NCBI RefSeq assembly: GCF_030867095.1
Contig: NC_081826.1
Coordinates: forward strand, 36,930,001 to 36,994,000
From: Alligator mississippiensis
Lineage: Eukaryota > Chordata > Crocodylia > Alligatoridae
DNA: 64,000 nt
Direction of reading: 5' to 3'
Part shown: in pieces, positions 47,091 through 58,453 of the stretch
Layout: each line of letters starts with the position of its first letter
Position numbering within the stretch: the first letter of the stretch is position 1
Made by a program: the position numbers and the translations under genes
Notes under the pieces: model-generated
The model's database searches: none
What the model saw: the letters and a program-made list of their open reading frames with translations, nothing else
Told to the model about the DNA's origin: nothing

Positions 47091-50000
47091 GTACGTGCGC
47101 GGTGCTTCGAGGGGGTGTGGGGTGCCCGTGGGGGTGAAGGGGTGCTTGGGGGTGCTGGGGACGGGGGCGCGGCGGGGGAGCGACCCCGGGCCGGGCCGCG
47201 CTGTCAGGCAGGGGCTGCGCTGCCTCCCTGCCTGCAAGAGGGGCGGGACGGGGCGGGGCGGGGCGCGCGCCGGCAGAAGTAGGTGAGAGGTCGCGGCGCG
47301 GCGATCCCGCCTCACGATTCCGAGTGCCGCGCTGCAGCCGCCGATCACGCTTTGTTCACATGCATCCGCCCCGCGCGGCGCCAGCCAATGGGCGGCCGCG
47401 CCGCCCGGCCGCGGGGACCAATGGGCGGGGGCGGCGGGCGTGCTGCTCGGAATGTTCGCAGTGAGTCACCGGGGCGCCGCGAGGTGAACGTGGCGCCGCG
47501 CCAGGCGCCTCTGCTGCCAGCGAGGATCTCCCTCCCCCGCCCCGCCCCGCCCCGCCCGCTCCCGGCAGCCCCCGCGCGCCCCTTCCCCTCGGGCCGGCCC
47601 CGCCCTGGCGCGGGGCCCTGCTTGGGCTCGGCTGCTTCTCCCCCAGGAGATGGTCCCGGAGCCGCTCAGAGGTGGCGTCACTGGGTGTCTCATGGCTCTG
47701 ACTGCACCAGCCAGGCAGGGCTTTCCCGGCAGCTTGTCCCAGGAGAGCCCCCGGGCAGGCACGGCCCTTGTCTGCCGTCCTCGCAGGCTCGGGTCCCGCT
47801 GTGGCTCGCCCAGCGCCTTCCCTTCTGGTCCTTGGTACCCTGACAGCACCCTGCAGCCTTTGCCCTTCTTTTTGTTCCCTGCCACCGCGTGCGTCCGCCC
47901 GGGTGAACAAAGGCCGAGCACAAGGGGAGCGTCATCCCCCAGTCAGACTTTGCATGTCGTGCCTAGTCTCGTTGTGATGGCAAGACGACTTGAGGTGGGG
48001 TCTGAACCCAGGCGGGAAAGAGGGAAAGCAAATGAAGCTGCTTTAGGAACAGACTTGCCTGACATCAGAATTCAAACTTGTAATTATGAAATAATTTCTG
48101 GATTTCGTTGAGTTTTTAAATGTGTTTGCCCTTGGCGCTAGGGAAATGCACACCTGCAGCCCTCATCAGTCTGATCCCCCCTTTTGTGATCCTCTTCGTA
48201 AAGGATGTGATAAAGTTCATGCTTTGAAAATACTGCATTTGCTCTGTAAAGCTGGATGTGTTTTCCATGTTGCGTTTTTTTTTTATTTGTAATTCATCTT
48301 TTTAATCAACTGTTTCACCAAGGAATTAACCAAGTGAGCTAAACCTCCCTCCCCCCCCCTTTTTTTTTTGTCTCCCAGGAGGTAGGAATGGAGGTGATTT
48401 TCAAAAAGCAGAGTGATATTAGATATTCATGGAACGCTTCCACTGAAAAGAGTGATTATGAAGCTGTAGAAGCTCTTATGTCTATGAGCTGTAACTGGAA
48501 ATCAGACTTCAAGAAATACGCTGACCTGAGACCAATAACACCAGCATCTGATATGTCAGAAGAAAATGATGACAGCCTGCTTTCCGGTGCATCAGACTTT
48601 CACGCAATTCCAGCATTTGTAAGTTTTATTGCATCAGTGAATTACTCTTTCAGTGTTTAGATAACATGAACGGTCAGAACTAATTGCCCAGTATAGTTAG
48701 CTGATTATGTTGCATTTCTTTTCCTTCTTAGTGCTTGACTCCACCCTACAGCCCTTCTGATTTTGAGATGTCTCAAGTAATTCATCCAGCAGCACCAGCG
48801 CCATCTACTGTGCAATCCAAATCATCCACCAATATTTCAAAGCCTGTTCCTGTAACACCTTATAAAGAGACTGAAAAATCTTCAGTATCAAGAGTGTTGA
48901 AAGCTCAAGCAACAAGTGTCATTCGCCATACAGCTGATGCACAGCTTTGTAATCACAAAACTTGTCCACTGAGAGCTGCCAGTGTGCTGAAGTATCAGGA
49001 TAGTATTTTGAAGGAAAATAACAAAAAACCCAATGAAACTGCACAAGAAAACTCATCTGGCGCAACTGTGTCATTATATAGAACAATAAATGACAGTAAC
49101 AACTCACCTGTTGTAGAAGAAAAACCAAGTATAGCACCACCTCTTAGTCCAGTGCCCCCAATACAGACTTCAGTCACTAGACCTCAGTCTGTTCCACAGT
49201 CAGCACAACAGTCCTCAATGATCGTACCCTCGTCTACTGTGCCAGCCCGTGGAGTCCCACCTGTGCCAGTCATTTGCCAGATGGTTCCACTTCCTACAAA
49301 CAACTCTGTTGTGACAACAGTAGTGCCCAACACTCCCTGTAGCCAACAGTCTACAGTTTGCCAGCCTATGATGTTCATGGGAACTCAGGTTCCTAAAGGA
49401 ACTGTTATGTTCGTTGTGCCCCAGTCAGTTGTGCAGAATACAAAGGCTCCAATTATTAGTCCAAATGGTACTAGACTGTCTCCTATTGCCCCTGCCCCAG
49501 GTTTTACACCTCCTGCAGCAAAAGTCACTACACCAGTTGACTCTTCAAGGATTAGAAGTCACATTTGCAACTATCCAGGATGTGGAAAGACTTACTTCAA
49601 AAGTTCGCATTTGAAAGCCCATGTGAGAACACACACAGGTAAGTCATTAGTGTCCATTACAAATTCAAGAGAAAGTTCTGTTTTGTGTACATTGTTTACT
49701 AGTGTTCTAGATATTTTTACCTATTTTTCTTACCTACCTGATTACTAATGTTCTAGCTTTGTGGGCAAATCATGGGGCAGTCCTGTAGCACTTGCTCTTG
49801 CTTGATGCCATATATTAACACCTATTGATAAATCTGTTATAGCCTTGAAAAAGAGGACTCAATTGTAATAGTCTTGTCATTGAAGCACATTGGAGCTATC
49901 CTTCAGGTGTCTAGTCCAGCTCTTAATAAAGTTTGGAAGTGAGGACTTGTCTTGCATGGAACTAGACCTTTCGCAATAGTCTCTGTGAATAATATCTGTA

Positions 50001-50763
50001 CACAGAGAGCTTTTGGTTTAGCTTAATTCACTGTTGAAACTTATTTTGAAAGAACTTCCCTGTCCAGAAAAGCTTCAAATATAATTGCATTAGGAGAGGA
50101 CAGTGGCTATGCCTATTTTCACAAGCAACTTTGCCAGTGCACTTCCAGCTGGTAAGGTAACATCCATCCCTTTTTTTACTACAGGTTGCATTCTTGGCAG
50201 GGTATTTATCACCCCAAGCCTGCCGTACATTTATAGCACGTATAAGCACAGGTTAGAATGTCTGAAAACAGTTAGATCCACAAAATACACAACTTGAGCC
50301 CTCTGTTTTCCAGATTTGAAAAGTGAGTGTGTTAACCCTTTGTACTAACTGGCTCCCTGGTGATGTTGACAAACCTTATTAACCCAGTTAGAAATCATTC
50401 TAACATTGTAGATCTTTGAAGAAACCTCTTCTCTCTACTGGAAGGGTAGAAATTGGTTTAACAAATACTTCTGGTCCAAAGCTCATGTTTCTCTGCTTTG
50501 TTTCAGGTGAAAAGCCCTTTAGCTGTAGTTGGAAAGGCTGCGACAGAAGGTTTGCGCGTTCTGATGAACTGTCTCGGCATCGTAGAACACACACTGGTGA
50601 GAAAAAGTTTGCTTGCCCAATGTGCGACCGGCGGTTCATGAGGAGCGACCATTTAACAAAGCATGCACGTCGCCACTTGTCAGCTAAGAAGCTACCGAAC
50701 TGGCAAATGGAAGTGAGCAAACTAAATGACATTGTGCCACCTGCATCTGCAACTGCACAGTGA
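47049..50763 (+). CDS. KLF10: Kruppel-like factor 10 (TGF-beta-inducible early gene 1), complete, four exons
   Basis: Joining 47049-47090, 48379-48618, 48732-49638 and 50507-50763 gives one 481-codon frame; human KLF10 is 480 residues as I recall. The start MLNFG matches the family's usual N-terminus. Residues about 40-57 (core [10 protein letters not shown]) match the Sin3-interacting repression helix of TIEG proteins. The proline/serine-rich middle keeps family motifs such as [17 protein letters not shown] and [10 protein letters not shown]. Three C2H2 fingers close the protein: C373/C378/H391/H395, C403/C408/H421/H425 and C433/C436/H449/H453, with helix motifs [16 protein letters not shown] and RSDHLTKH typical of SP/KLF proteins that bind GC boxes. 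KLF10 is a nuclear transcription factor, mostly a repressor, induced by TGF-beta. All splice sites are GT-AG and nothing looks broken. KLF11 was considered, but the N-terminus and the tail [13 protein letters not shown] fit KLF10 better. Introns are about 1288, 113 and 868 bp. Confidence 0.97.
47385..47422 (+). promoter_or_regulatory. Paired forward CCAAT boxes in KLF10 intron 1
   Basis: Two CCAATGGGCGG sites have CCAAT cores at 47385-47389 and 47418-47422, 33 bp apart, merged with GC boxes. They mirror the upstream pair in spacing but lie in the opposite orientation, and could serve a second promoter. Confidence 0.55.
47462..47468 (+). promoter_or_regulatory. AP-1 consensus TGAGTCA in KLF10 intron 1
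   Basis: A perfect AP-1 heptamer 43 bp after the second forward CCAAT core, inside the CpG island. Confidence 0.45.
47651..48378 (+). other. KLF10: Rest of KLF10 intron 1
   Basis: Composition falls back from CpG-island to ordinary. A long T/C tract (48270-48376) precedes the exon-2 acceptor. Confidence 0.7.
48379..48618 (+). CDS. KLF10: KLF10 coding exon 2 (Sin3-interacting region)
   Basis: It follows a long pyrimidine tract and TCTCCCAG, and ends before GTAAGT at 48619. It holds 80 whole codons. It carries the repression helix, and an in-frame ATG at 48388 that could start a shorter isoform if transcription begins inside intron 1. Confidence 0.95.
48732..49638 (+). CDS. KLF10: KLF10 coding exon 3 (middle domain and first zinc finger)
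   Basis: It starts after TTCTTAG with the family motif [12 protein letters not shown] and ends in the linker after finger 1, where the glycine codon is split (phase 1) before GTAAGT. The upstream intron is only 113 bp. The exon carries the long Pro/Ser/Thr-rich region and finger 1. Confidence 0.96.
49639..50506 (+). other. KLF10: KLF10 intron 3
   Basis: 868 bp with a consensus donor GTAAGT and acceptor TTTGTTTCAG. No repeat recognised. Confidence 0.85.
50507..50763 (+). CDS. KLF10: KLF10 coding exon 4 (zinc fingers 2-3, stop)
   Basis: The acceptor TTTGTTTCAG precedes GTGAAAAGCC, which completes the TGEKP linker. Fingers 2 and 3 follow, then the tail to the TGA at 50761. Confidence 0.97.
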
Positions 50764-52050
50764 AAGAACTCCTCAAGTTACTGGAAGTAACTGTTGTCAC
50801 TGGTGTGTATCAGCAGCAATGTAAAGAAGCTTCCACTCCAAGTCTGTTGCTCTTTAGTGCCAGCTATTGAAGGTACTGTAACAGAGAGGCAAAGACACTT
50901 GTGCTCCGGCACAGGAAGCATTACTGGAAGACCCAATGACTAATAATGGAATGTCAGGTTGTGTTTGCACTGGGTGGAGAGAGGAGAGAAAGTGAAGGGT
51001 CTAGAGCAGAGGAGCACAGGGAGTTCAGGGTTTTGAATTTTTAGCAATTATTTGCATATAGTACAGGTTGGTCAGGTATAAATTGCACAGGGAGTTTGAT
51101 GTTTGAGACCAACTCAGATGACAACTTTCAAAACTATTTTGAGTCTTTGGTAGAACACGGACTAGAGAGAGAGATCAGTGCATGGTATAAACAATATAAA
51201 ATGCACCTGTTCGAGATAATATAAAGCAAATATCCTACTTCTGTCACCTTTCTTTGATAGGATATGTATTTGATGTTTTGTAATCACATTGGGGTGGCAA
51301 CTTTGAGGTGGGTTGGGGCTCAGTTTTCTTGAGATTTAGGCCTGTTAACTCCAGCATACAGTTTTTTAACACACAGTGTATGCCATGTATGCTAGGTTGA
51401 CAATATTGTCAAACCTGGCTTTTTGTATGGGGGCTGCCATATGGCTAGAGAGAACCAAAAGTATCTGAATCCCCATTAATGTTGTTTTTGTGATTCTTTT
51501 GAAAGTCTCGTGATTATCATGATTGGTTATATATAGGCATCTTATGATGCTTTTGCTTTTAAGTTGCTTATGGGTTTCCTTTATACCTTTCAACATTCTA
51601 TACCACTGCATTTTTTAAACAGATACAGTGCACTTTGTTTTAAAGCAATGTAACCTTTAAAATAACTATGTGGGTTAAGAAAGGAAAAACAGGAATATTA
51701 GGTTACTTGATGCTGTTACTCTTTGGCAATGGTTTCTATTAGAGAGGAATGGTCTCTATGTAAAAAGCTTCTATTCTATGCTGTATTAAGTTTAGGAGTA
51801 ATTTGAAGCATAAAATAAGGCAGTTAAGTCACCAGCCCTGATTTAATACTGTAGATTTGTGACAGTGCATCAACTTTCACTAATTGTATTTCTATTTTAT
51901 CCTACTATTCTGAGTACATAAATATAGAAAAGTGAGGAGTTTGAAAATAGTGTATTAGATACGCTCTTTTGTGACTACTTTAAAGATTTGCACAATTTCT
52001 TATGTTGTACTTTATACCTTGTTTACAATAAAGAACAATTTTCTTTAATA
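50764..52050 (+). other. KLF10: KLF10 3' untranslated region (end approximate)
   Basis: About 1.29 kb of AT-rich, repeat-free DNA runs from the stop codon to just past the only canonical AATAAA. No tandem AUUUA nonamer was obvious. The cleavage site is placed 15-20 bp after the signal by rule of thumb. Confidence 0.75.
52027..52032 (+). terminator. KLF10: Poly(A) signal AATAAA of KLF10
   Basis: A canonical hexamer in the context TTTACAATAAAGAAC, followed by a T-rich stretch. It is the first good hexamer after the stop codon. Confidence 0.8.
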
Positions 52051-52220
52051 ACAGATTTCTATTTTCTTTCCCTTATGTGGTACATATTGATTGCATTATT
52101 TGCCTGAGGAACCCACTAAAGGCCAGTGCAACATCACAATCAATATTAGCCTTGTAGTGAAAGACTAGGCCATGACTCTTTTTTAAATGTTTTTAAAAAG
52201 CCAGACATGAATAGTCCAAA

Positions 52221-53729
52221 TAGACATGGCTATGTGAAATTTCAGGAGCCATTTTGTTTCAGAGGTGTTTGGGGCTGTTTTGGCGCCCAAAACACCGAAT
52301 CTGAATCGAAACGGAAGCCTCCGAAACAGCTCCAAAATGAATCAGAAGGCTCCGAAACGTTTTGGAGAATTTTGGAGCTTCAGAGCCAGACTTGCAGGGA
52401 AACAAAAACTAAGAAAAGGGAGGGAAAAGAGGGGGAGAAGGACGGCTCCTATATTGACATCTAGCTCCCAGTTCGATTCCCCAGCTCTCTGATCACTCCC
52501 GAGGGGTGCGGGCCCCCAGATCCGCGCGTGAGGTTTCAGCAGGCTGCCACTGCAGATTGCGCCAGCAGCAGCCGCTCGGCACACCCTGCATCGAGCGCCA
52601 GGAAGACTAGTGTGGGGTTTCAGCAGGCTGGGGCCAGCGGCAGCCTGCTGAAACCCCACACGCAGATCCGGGGGCCTGCACCCCCCAGGAAGAGCTGGTG
52701 AACAGATCAGAGAGCTGGAGGAATCGAACTGGGGAATCCAAATGGGAGCTGAGGGTATGTTTAGGTCCCTGAACATTTCCACCAGTTCCCGGTTCAATTC
52801 CCCAGCTCTCCGATCTTTCTCCCATCTCTCTGATTGCTTCCCCCAGCTCTTCCTGGGGGGCGCGGGCCCCCGATGATGCGGGTTGACAGCAGGCTGACAG
52901 GTGGATTCATCCCAGCTCCTGGACAGCGCACAGTGCCCTACCAAGCTGTGTTGCACCTGCGTGATGGGGCAGCTGCTGTGCAGGTGCTGGGGGGGGGCAA
53001 TCCCTGCTGCCCTGCACTGCGTGGGGGGGCTTTTCCATGAGCGCCCAGAGGCCCCAGTCATCACTGCTGCAGCCGGTGAGTGTGGGACTTAAAAAAAAAA
53101 AAAAAAAAAAAAAAAGTTCTGCACTCACTGGCTGCAGAGTATATGGATGACAACATGCTACTGCTGCTGGCTGGGGCCAGTGCCAGCACCTGAGTCTGTT
53201 CAGCGCAGCTCACGCCGAGCACCAGGAAGAACCCAGTGCTGGTGCTGGCCCTAGATGGCAGTGGCAGCATACTGTTGTCCTGCACGCAGATCCGGTGCTC
53301 CGCACCCCCCGGGAGGGATGCGGGGCTGTGCCAGACACCTCCCGTGAGAAGCGGGCCCCCACATCTGCATACAGGATGGCAACACATTGCCACTGCTGGC
53401 AAATGATACTAGTTTTGCTGTGAACAGTTTCAGGTGCAGTTTCACAAAAGCCTCTGTACCTATCTCCTTGAAACCTGGCAGACTTCGTGCCCTCAGAAGA
53501 GGCTACCATCCCTGCAAAATCATCTGAATCAGGCAAGAGATGACAAAGTTATAGGCATTTTAGTGATTCGCCATTATAGCCTATGGCCGAAACACCAAAA
53601 CAGCGTTGAAACTCCAAAACAGATTTGGCTGAATCGAAATAGGACAGTGATCTGAAACACCAAAATGAATCATCCCTCCAAAACGCCGAATCCAAAACCG
53701 AAATGAAACAGCCATTTTGTACAGCCTTA
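52221..53729 (+). mobile_element. Non-autonomous relative of the 11-kb hAT
   Basis: Read inversely, its right part (GGCCATAGGCTATAATGG, CTGCCAGGTTTCAAGGAGAT) aligns with the hAT left part at 23133-23275. Ends TAG..CATGGCTATGTGAAA and, inverted, TAAGGCTGTACAAAATGG resemble TAGGGCTGTGCGAA. GAAACG/CCGAAAC-rich subterminal text flanks a GC-rich core with no transposase. A clear 8-bp duplication was not found, so ends are approximate. An A-run lies near 53089-53115. Confidence 0.65.
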
Positions 53730-56439
53730 ATGGAGGGGACAGGCAATTAAGAAGCATTCACAATATTTAGTCACCTTTTTAAGCTCTCTTGTTCCAGGGT
53801 ACATTTTTTTTTCTGGAATAAGTATATGTAGCAGAGTATAACAGTTATTATGCATAACTGAAGCCACAAACTTTTCCTTATGTGGCTGAGGACGGAGAGT
53901 GCAGAAAACAATCTAATTCATGCAGAGCACATACAGGGTTTTTTTTAATTTTTTTTTGTGTGAAGCCAAGGCTGATTAACTGGTAAACAGCTGGGGACTG
54001 AAGGCCCTGTGGGCTGTGCCAGTGAGGGCTGCACATCTGTGGGTTGTGCCAAGGTAAGCCACAGGTCCCTTCTGGCTACGTGCTGCACAGGTGCCCCTCC
54101 ACCCTGCACTGCCCCCTCCCCAAAGCACTGTAGCCAGCGGTACACTACATTGCCTCCTGAGGCAGACACAGAAAAGCATAAGCCGGAGGAAAGAGAAGGA
54201 TCCTAGAGGCTCCAGCTGTTGTTGCAGCAGGAGCAATGTAAAGAGTAGTAGCCAGGCAGGAGCCCAGGGGTTGCAGTTTAACCCCTTGTGGGCCACATGT
54301 GGACCAAGGGCCTCTGGTTGAAAAGCCCTACTTAAGTTATTAAGTTTTATTTCTTCATTTGCAGTCACAGCAACATTCTAATACCCATACATAGAGAAGA
54401 ATACTTCAGAAAAAAATTGCTTAACTGACACTAAGCTTAAAGGTAGTAGACATGTAAAGAAGTGCTGGAGACAGAAGGCCCCTGGAGTGTAATCCAGGAT
54501 CCCATGCGGGGTGTTTAGGTGTCATATACAGTGTCTGGGGAGAGTAGGTGCTTCAGAATGAGATCCAAAACAACCAACATGCTGAACAAGGAGTTGCCCA
54601 AAGCCAGTCAAAAGGAAATGCTGAGGGCAGAGTGTTTTTTTTTCATCCTGCCTCTCTCTCAAGCCTACATGCTCTGCTCCATTTGGGACCCATAACCCAG
54701 AGCCCTTGTCTACTAAGGGTAGGAGCCTATGTCCTCTCTTTTAAATAGTTGGCCAGTGGCTAACCTTGCTTTAAAATGCAGTAGCAGGATCACAAAGAGG
54801 TAACAGTATACCCCTTTTTATACAGTAGCTTAGCAAGACAGGATTTCCCACAGGCTGATTCAACACCCTCTTCTGCCTGGGGAAATTTAAGCCCACATCT
54901 CCCACCTCTCCAGAGTATACCCTTGTCCTAGCCTAGTGGGTAAGGCACGGCGTATGTGTGTGTTCAGTGCAGGGAAGGGGGTGCCAGTCTCTTCATCGTC
55001 TGTGTTTTACATTAATGTCTTTGAATAAAATGTACAAATAGTTCTGAGATCAGGGCCCAGAACACTCCAAGGTGAGTAACCAAACTTTTAGGCTGCAGAG
55101 GCTCTGTGTTTTGAATGACCCAATAAATCTTGATTCCCCCCAAATAGTGGTTTGGCTTCAGAAGGAGAAGTGGAGAGTGTCCCCACCTGCAGTCTAGCTC
55201 TAGCTTATATAGCCTGTTGGCTCTCTGGGAAGGTGGGACAAAGGTTTGAGGCCCCCAGGGTGACACACAAATTGAACAGGAGGGTTATCAAGAAGCAGGG
55301 TGGCTGCTTGCCCACTTCATCCTCCAGCTGTGTTTTAAGACAATGGAGTGGCTGCCACTATATTCTTTGCGGAGCTCAATCTTGAAGGCATGTGTTTGGC
55401 ATGCTCTGGGAACACTCAATATATTGGACCCCTCACAGGAATGCCTAGCTTCCACATCCTAGTTAGGTTTCAGTATGAGAGAGGTGTTGAGGTGGTCAGT
55501 CCTGTCAAAGCTGAGATACTTCCGGCAAAGTGCTGAAGGAATGGGTGCTCATTACGCACCTTGGAAATGTTAATTGTGAAAATGCCTGTGAAGTCTATGC
55601 ACCTCCAGAACTGTAGAGATTTTCATGACTGTAATTTTGGATTTAGGCTCCTAACATCTGACTAAGTCCTTTTTTTAAATCTGGCCTGAAGTTGATATAA
55701 TTTTCACAGGAAGAAGATTAGAAATTATTACACCGATTTAGTCTTTCCTATAGATTTGGTCTCAGTAGCACCTATTTTCCTTTTGTATAAAAATATCTGC
55801 CCACTCAAGATCACCACTTTCTTGGTTATCAGGTCAAAGAGCAGGAGCCTGGTCTACACTAAGAAATTCTGAGACGTTGTTCCATTACTACCATAGCTGT
55901 AGCTGAGCCAGTCATAAGAAAAGTGAGTTTGCCAGCACAAATGAGGTGCAAAACGATTCTTAACATGTTAGCACTCTGTTGGGTAAACTTCTGTGAGCAC
56001 AATTAAAAGATGTGGTTCAGGAATCATTTGAAGCCCTACTTACGCTATTTTTTAGTGTCAATATTGGGGCTAATGTGATGGTAGCCTTGTAATATTGTTA
56101 ATGTCTTTGAGCAGTATAGCTAAACGCTAGTTAGACCACTGGAATATTATCTTACTCCTAAAGCATGGAAGTATAGTTTTTTCCAGGTAAATACATGAAG
56201 TCAAATCTTCAGTTAGTGATGAGCCATTGAAGTCAGTAAATCAATACTGTATGACAGCAGAATTCTATAGAATATGCAGACATATTCTCCATGAAATTCC
56301 TCTAGAACATGTTTTCTTTACGTATAAATAAAAATCTGACTGAAATTAGTTTTCCATACTTATCTGCCTGATGAGAACCATTATATTTATCATTTTCCTT
56401 CTGCCATAGCTAGGAACCTACTTAATTTGCAGTTTTGTA

Positions 56440-56760
56440 GATTTTGGAGAAACTGTGAAATCTGGGATTATCTGCAAAATCCACAAAATCAACAAAAAGC
56501 AATAATCAAATGGTGACTCTTCAGTGGGAGTCAGAGGTCCAAACTACTGGGAGGGGAAGGCACTGACTGGTGGGGTGGCACAAAGGGCAGCAGACAAAAC
56601 AGTGGCTGCCCCTTCATCCGTCCTCCCCTTCAGGGCCTCTCCTCCATCAGCACCAAGGAGCAGGGCCACCATGAAATGCCCATGAAATTGGCTCTGCGCA
56701 CCGTGAGTGGACTGCGAAAAATGCTTTGTCTCCCCAAAGTTTGGTCCCTAACCATAGCCA
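56440..56760. mobile_element. Possible MITE related to 20505-20990
   Basis: GAAACTGTGAAATCTGGGAT, CTGCAAAATCCACAAAATC, a GC-rich middle, then GGCCACCATGAAATG and CCATGAAATTGGCTCT and ACTGCGAAAAATGC occur in the same order as in the 20505 block. Ends not defined. Confidence 0.4.
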
Positions 56761-57594
56761 AATAGACTAGAAACACAAACAAAAATACTCACCATAAAAT
56801 GTACTTCTGTTTTGAATGAAAATATCCCCACACAACTTTTTCACCATGGCCAAGAGACCCTTTCTGGCTGTAAGAGTTCAGGGAAGACTCCACATCTATT
56901 GACTTCTCTGCAGAGAGTAGAAGAGTGCCAATTAAAATAATGATTTGTTATTTATGTCGCTGTCTTATAGGTGCTGCCCTGTGACCATCTCTACATTTCT
57001 CATGAACCAATAACAGCAGCCCACCCAAAATAAGATTCTGTGGTCACAACCAAACCGAGGAATCAAAGTTAAATGTCTGTTTATCTACCAATATGGTAAG
57101 TCATCTGGTCTGGTGAGAATTTTTACAATGAACTTGTATCTATTTCTCCTCTTCACTCTGGCTGTGGGTGGTAGACAGAATTGTCTCTCACACTTTTTAC
57201 TGAATCTTAGACACATCCAAATGTTACAGTGGCTGTGCAATTCTCTGCACCTGAAAATTCATTGTGACCAGTTATCAGTGTGAGGCCCAAAAAGTAACAG
57301 AAGGCTGTGACAGGTACTATGGGATGGAGATTTCTAAAGAGCCCACAACTTCTCATTTTCTTGCTTACTGCTCATTTTCAGCGTGATCTGTGAACATTAC
57401 AGCAAGTAGACAGTCACAAAGACATAGGCCCAAAAAGTGCATAAGGCTTGTGCAGTGGTTCCTGAAAGATAAGGCAGCCCCGCTCCTCCATTCCCACAGA
57501 ATTCAACAGGAGCTGTGAGTACTCAGCACTGTTCAGGATTAGCTGCCAGCTAATTCATTTTCACAAACCCTGTTAAAGTCTTAGGTGCTATGCA

Positions 57595-57725
57595 AGTAAT
57601 ATCCCTGTGTTTCAGAGGAGGAGGCAGACAGCTAAAGCAATTTGTCCAAACCACCCACAGTCAGAGATAAGATTAGATCACAGCAGTTCCTGTATCACAG
57701 TCTTGCTCAGAGACCACTAGACCCT
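57595..57725 (+). repeat. MIR-like SINE remnant
   Basis: CAGAGGAGGAGGCAGACAGC, AAGCAATTTGTCCAAACC, CACAGTCAGAG follows the MIR region GAGGAAACTGAGGC..AAGTAACTTGCCCAAGGTC. Strongly eroded. Confidence 0.45.
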
Positions 57726-58125
57726 GACTTTCTTCAGCTTGTTACTGGTGGAATTTGCAATTCAGAGTTTTTTCAAACCTCCCTTAACCAACTCGCACTA
57801 TGGTCTCAGCAGACTGGCATTCCTCTTAGCTGTCAGGCCGGGTGACACAGTGCAGACGTGGCACAAGCATCTGGAGCCAGGAGGAGGATTATAACATTAG
57901 CTTTGTACAAAATGTGCAGAACCATAGGGTTTCCCCTCACAGCTTGCCATTTTTACAGTAAATAAACTGCTGACTGGCTGCTTTGCCAACAACTTTGGAC
58001 CACCCAGGAGATACTTGCAAGTCCTCAGACAAGATATAAAATTGGCTTGGGGAGGAAGAGGTGATCAAAGAAAAAAATGTGTTAAAAGCCGGCTATATCT
58101 ACACCACAATCTAGAATTCTTTCAA

Positions 58126-58267
58126 GAACACCTTCAAGAAAAAATTGGATGCTTATCTTGCTGGGATCCTATGACCCCAGCTGACTTCCTGCCCTTCGGG
58201 CGGGGGGCTGGACTCGATGATCTTCCAAGGTCCCTTCCAGCCCTAATGTCTATGAAATCTATGAAAT
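58126..58267 (+). mobile_element. Short CR1 3' end, same subfamily as the nested copy
   Basis: It codes FKKKLDAYLAGIL and stop, then the 3' UTR CCAGCTGACTTCCTGCCC and the tail TCTATGAAATCTATGAAAT. It differs from 31340-31489 at only a few bases by eye. Confidence 0.92.
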
Positions 58268-58453
58268 TTAATTGGCAAATTTCTAGCGAAGTCACAATGC
58301 ATCCCATCTTCAGTCTTCTCCTCTGTTTGTGTCTTCAGTATTCTGGAGAGATTGCTGCCCTGTATTTTCGATGGGTTAGATATGTTAGAAAACAGTAGAT
58401 TTAGTGATACAACTCTGGCATAAATATGTAAAACAAAGTAAGCAGTTTAGAAC

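Larger units (their letters stand above)
46380..47650 (+). promoter_or_regulatory. KLF10: CpG island and promoter region of KLF10
   Basis: Base composition changes abruptly from the AT-rich flank to very GC- and CpG-rich DNA, with many GC boxes (GGGCGGG and its complement), and falls back after about 47650. It covers coding exon 1 and the start of intron 1. CCAAT and AP-1 motifs are listed separately. No TATA box was seen upstream of exon 1. GC boxes are also the preferred target of KLF10 itself, so autoregulation is possible but only inferred. Confidence 0.85.
53730..58125. other. Mostly unassigned non-coding DNA
   Basis: No gene. 54000-54335 ends in GTGGGCCACATGTGGACC and GGTTGAAAAGCCCTAC, similar to hAT MITE ends but without a partner. 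54885-54950 resembles the tRNA-like repeat at 11665-11812 (CACATCTCCCACCTCTC, CCTAGTGGGTAAGG). MITE-like and MIR-like pieces are listed separately. Confidence 0.4.

Noticed and set aside
46465-47282. Long open frames across the KLF10 CpG island
   Set aside because: Stop-poor GC-rich DNA gives frames in several phases; the Pro/Arg/Ala text has no domain, and the real KLF10 start lies in another frame.
47283-47921. Open frames of 150-190 codons in KLF10 intron 1
   Set aside because: Same CpG-island effect; no domain and no splice logic linking them to exon 2.
52342-53064. 240-codon open frame on the minus strand
   Set aside because: It sits in the GC-rich core of a non-autonomous hAT element, starts and ends arbitrarily and matches no family.
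54000-54335. hAT element with GGTTGAAAAGCCC end
   Set aside because: One end looks right but the opposite end and the 8-bp duplication are not visible.
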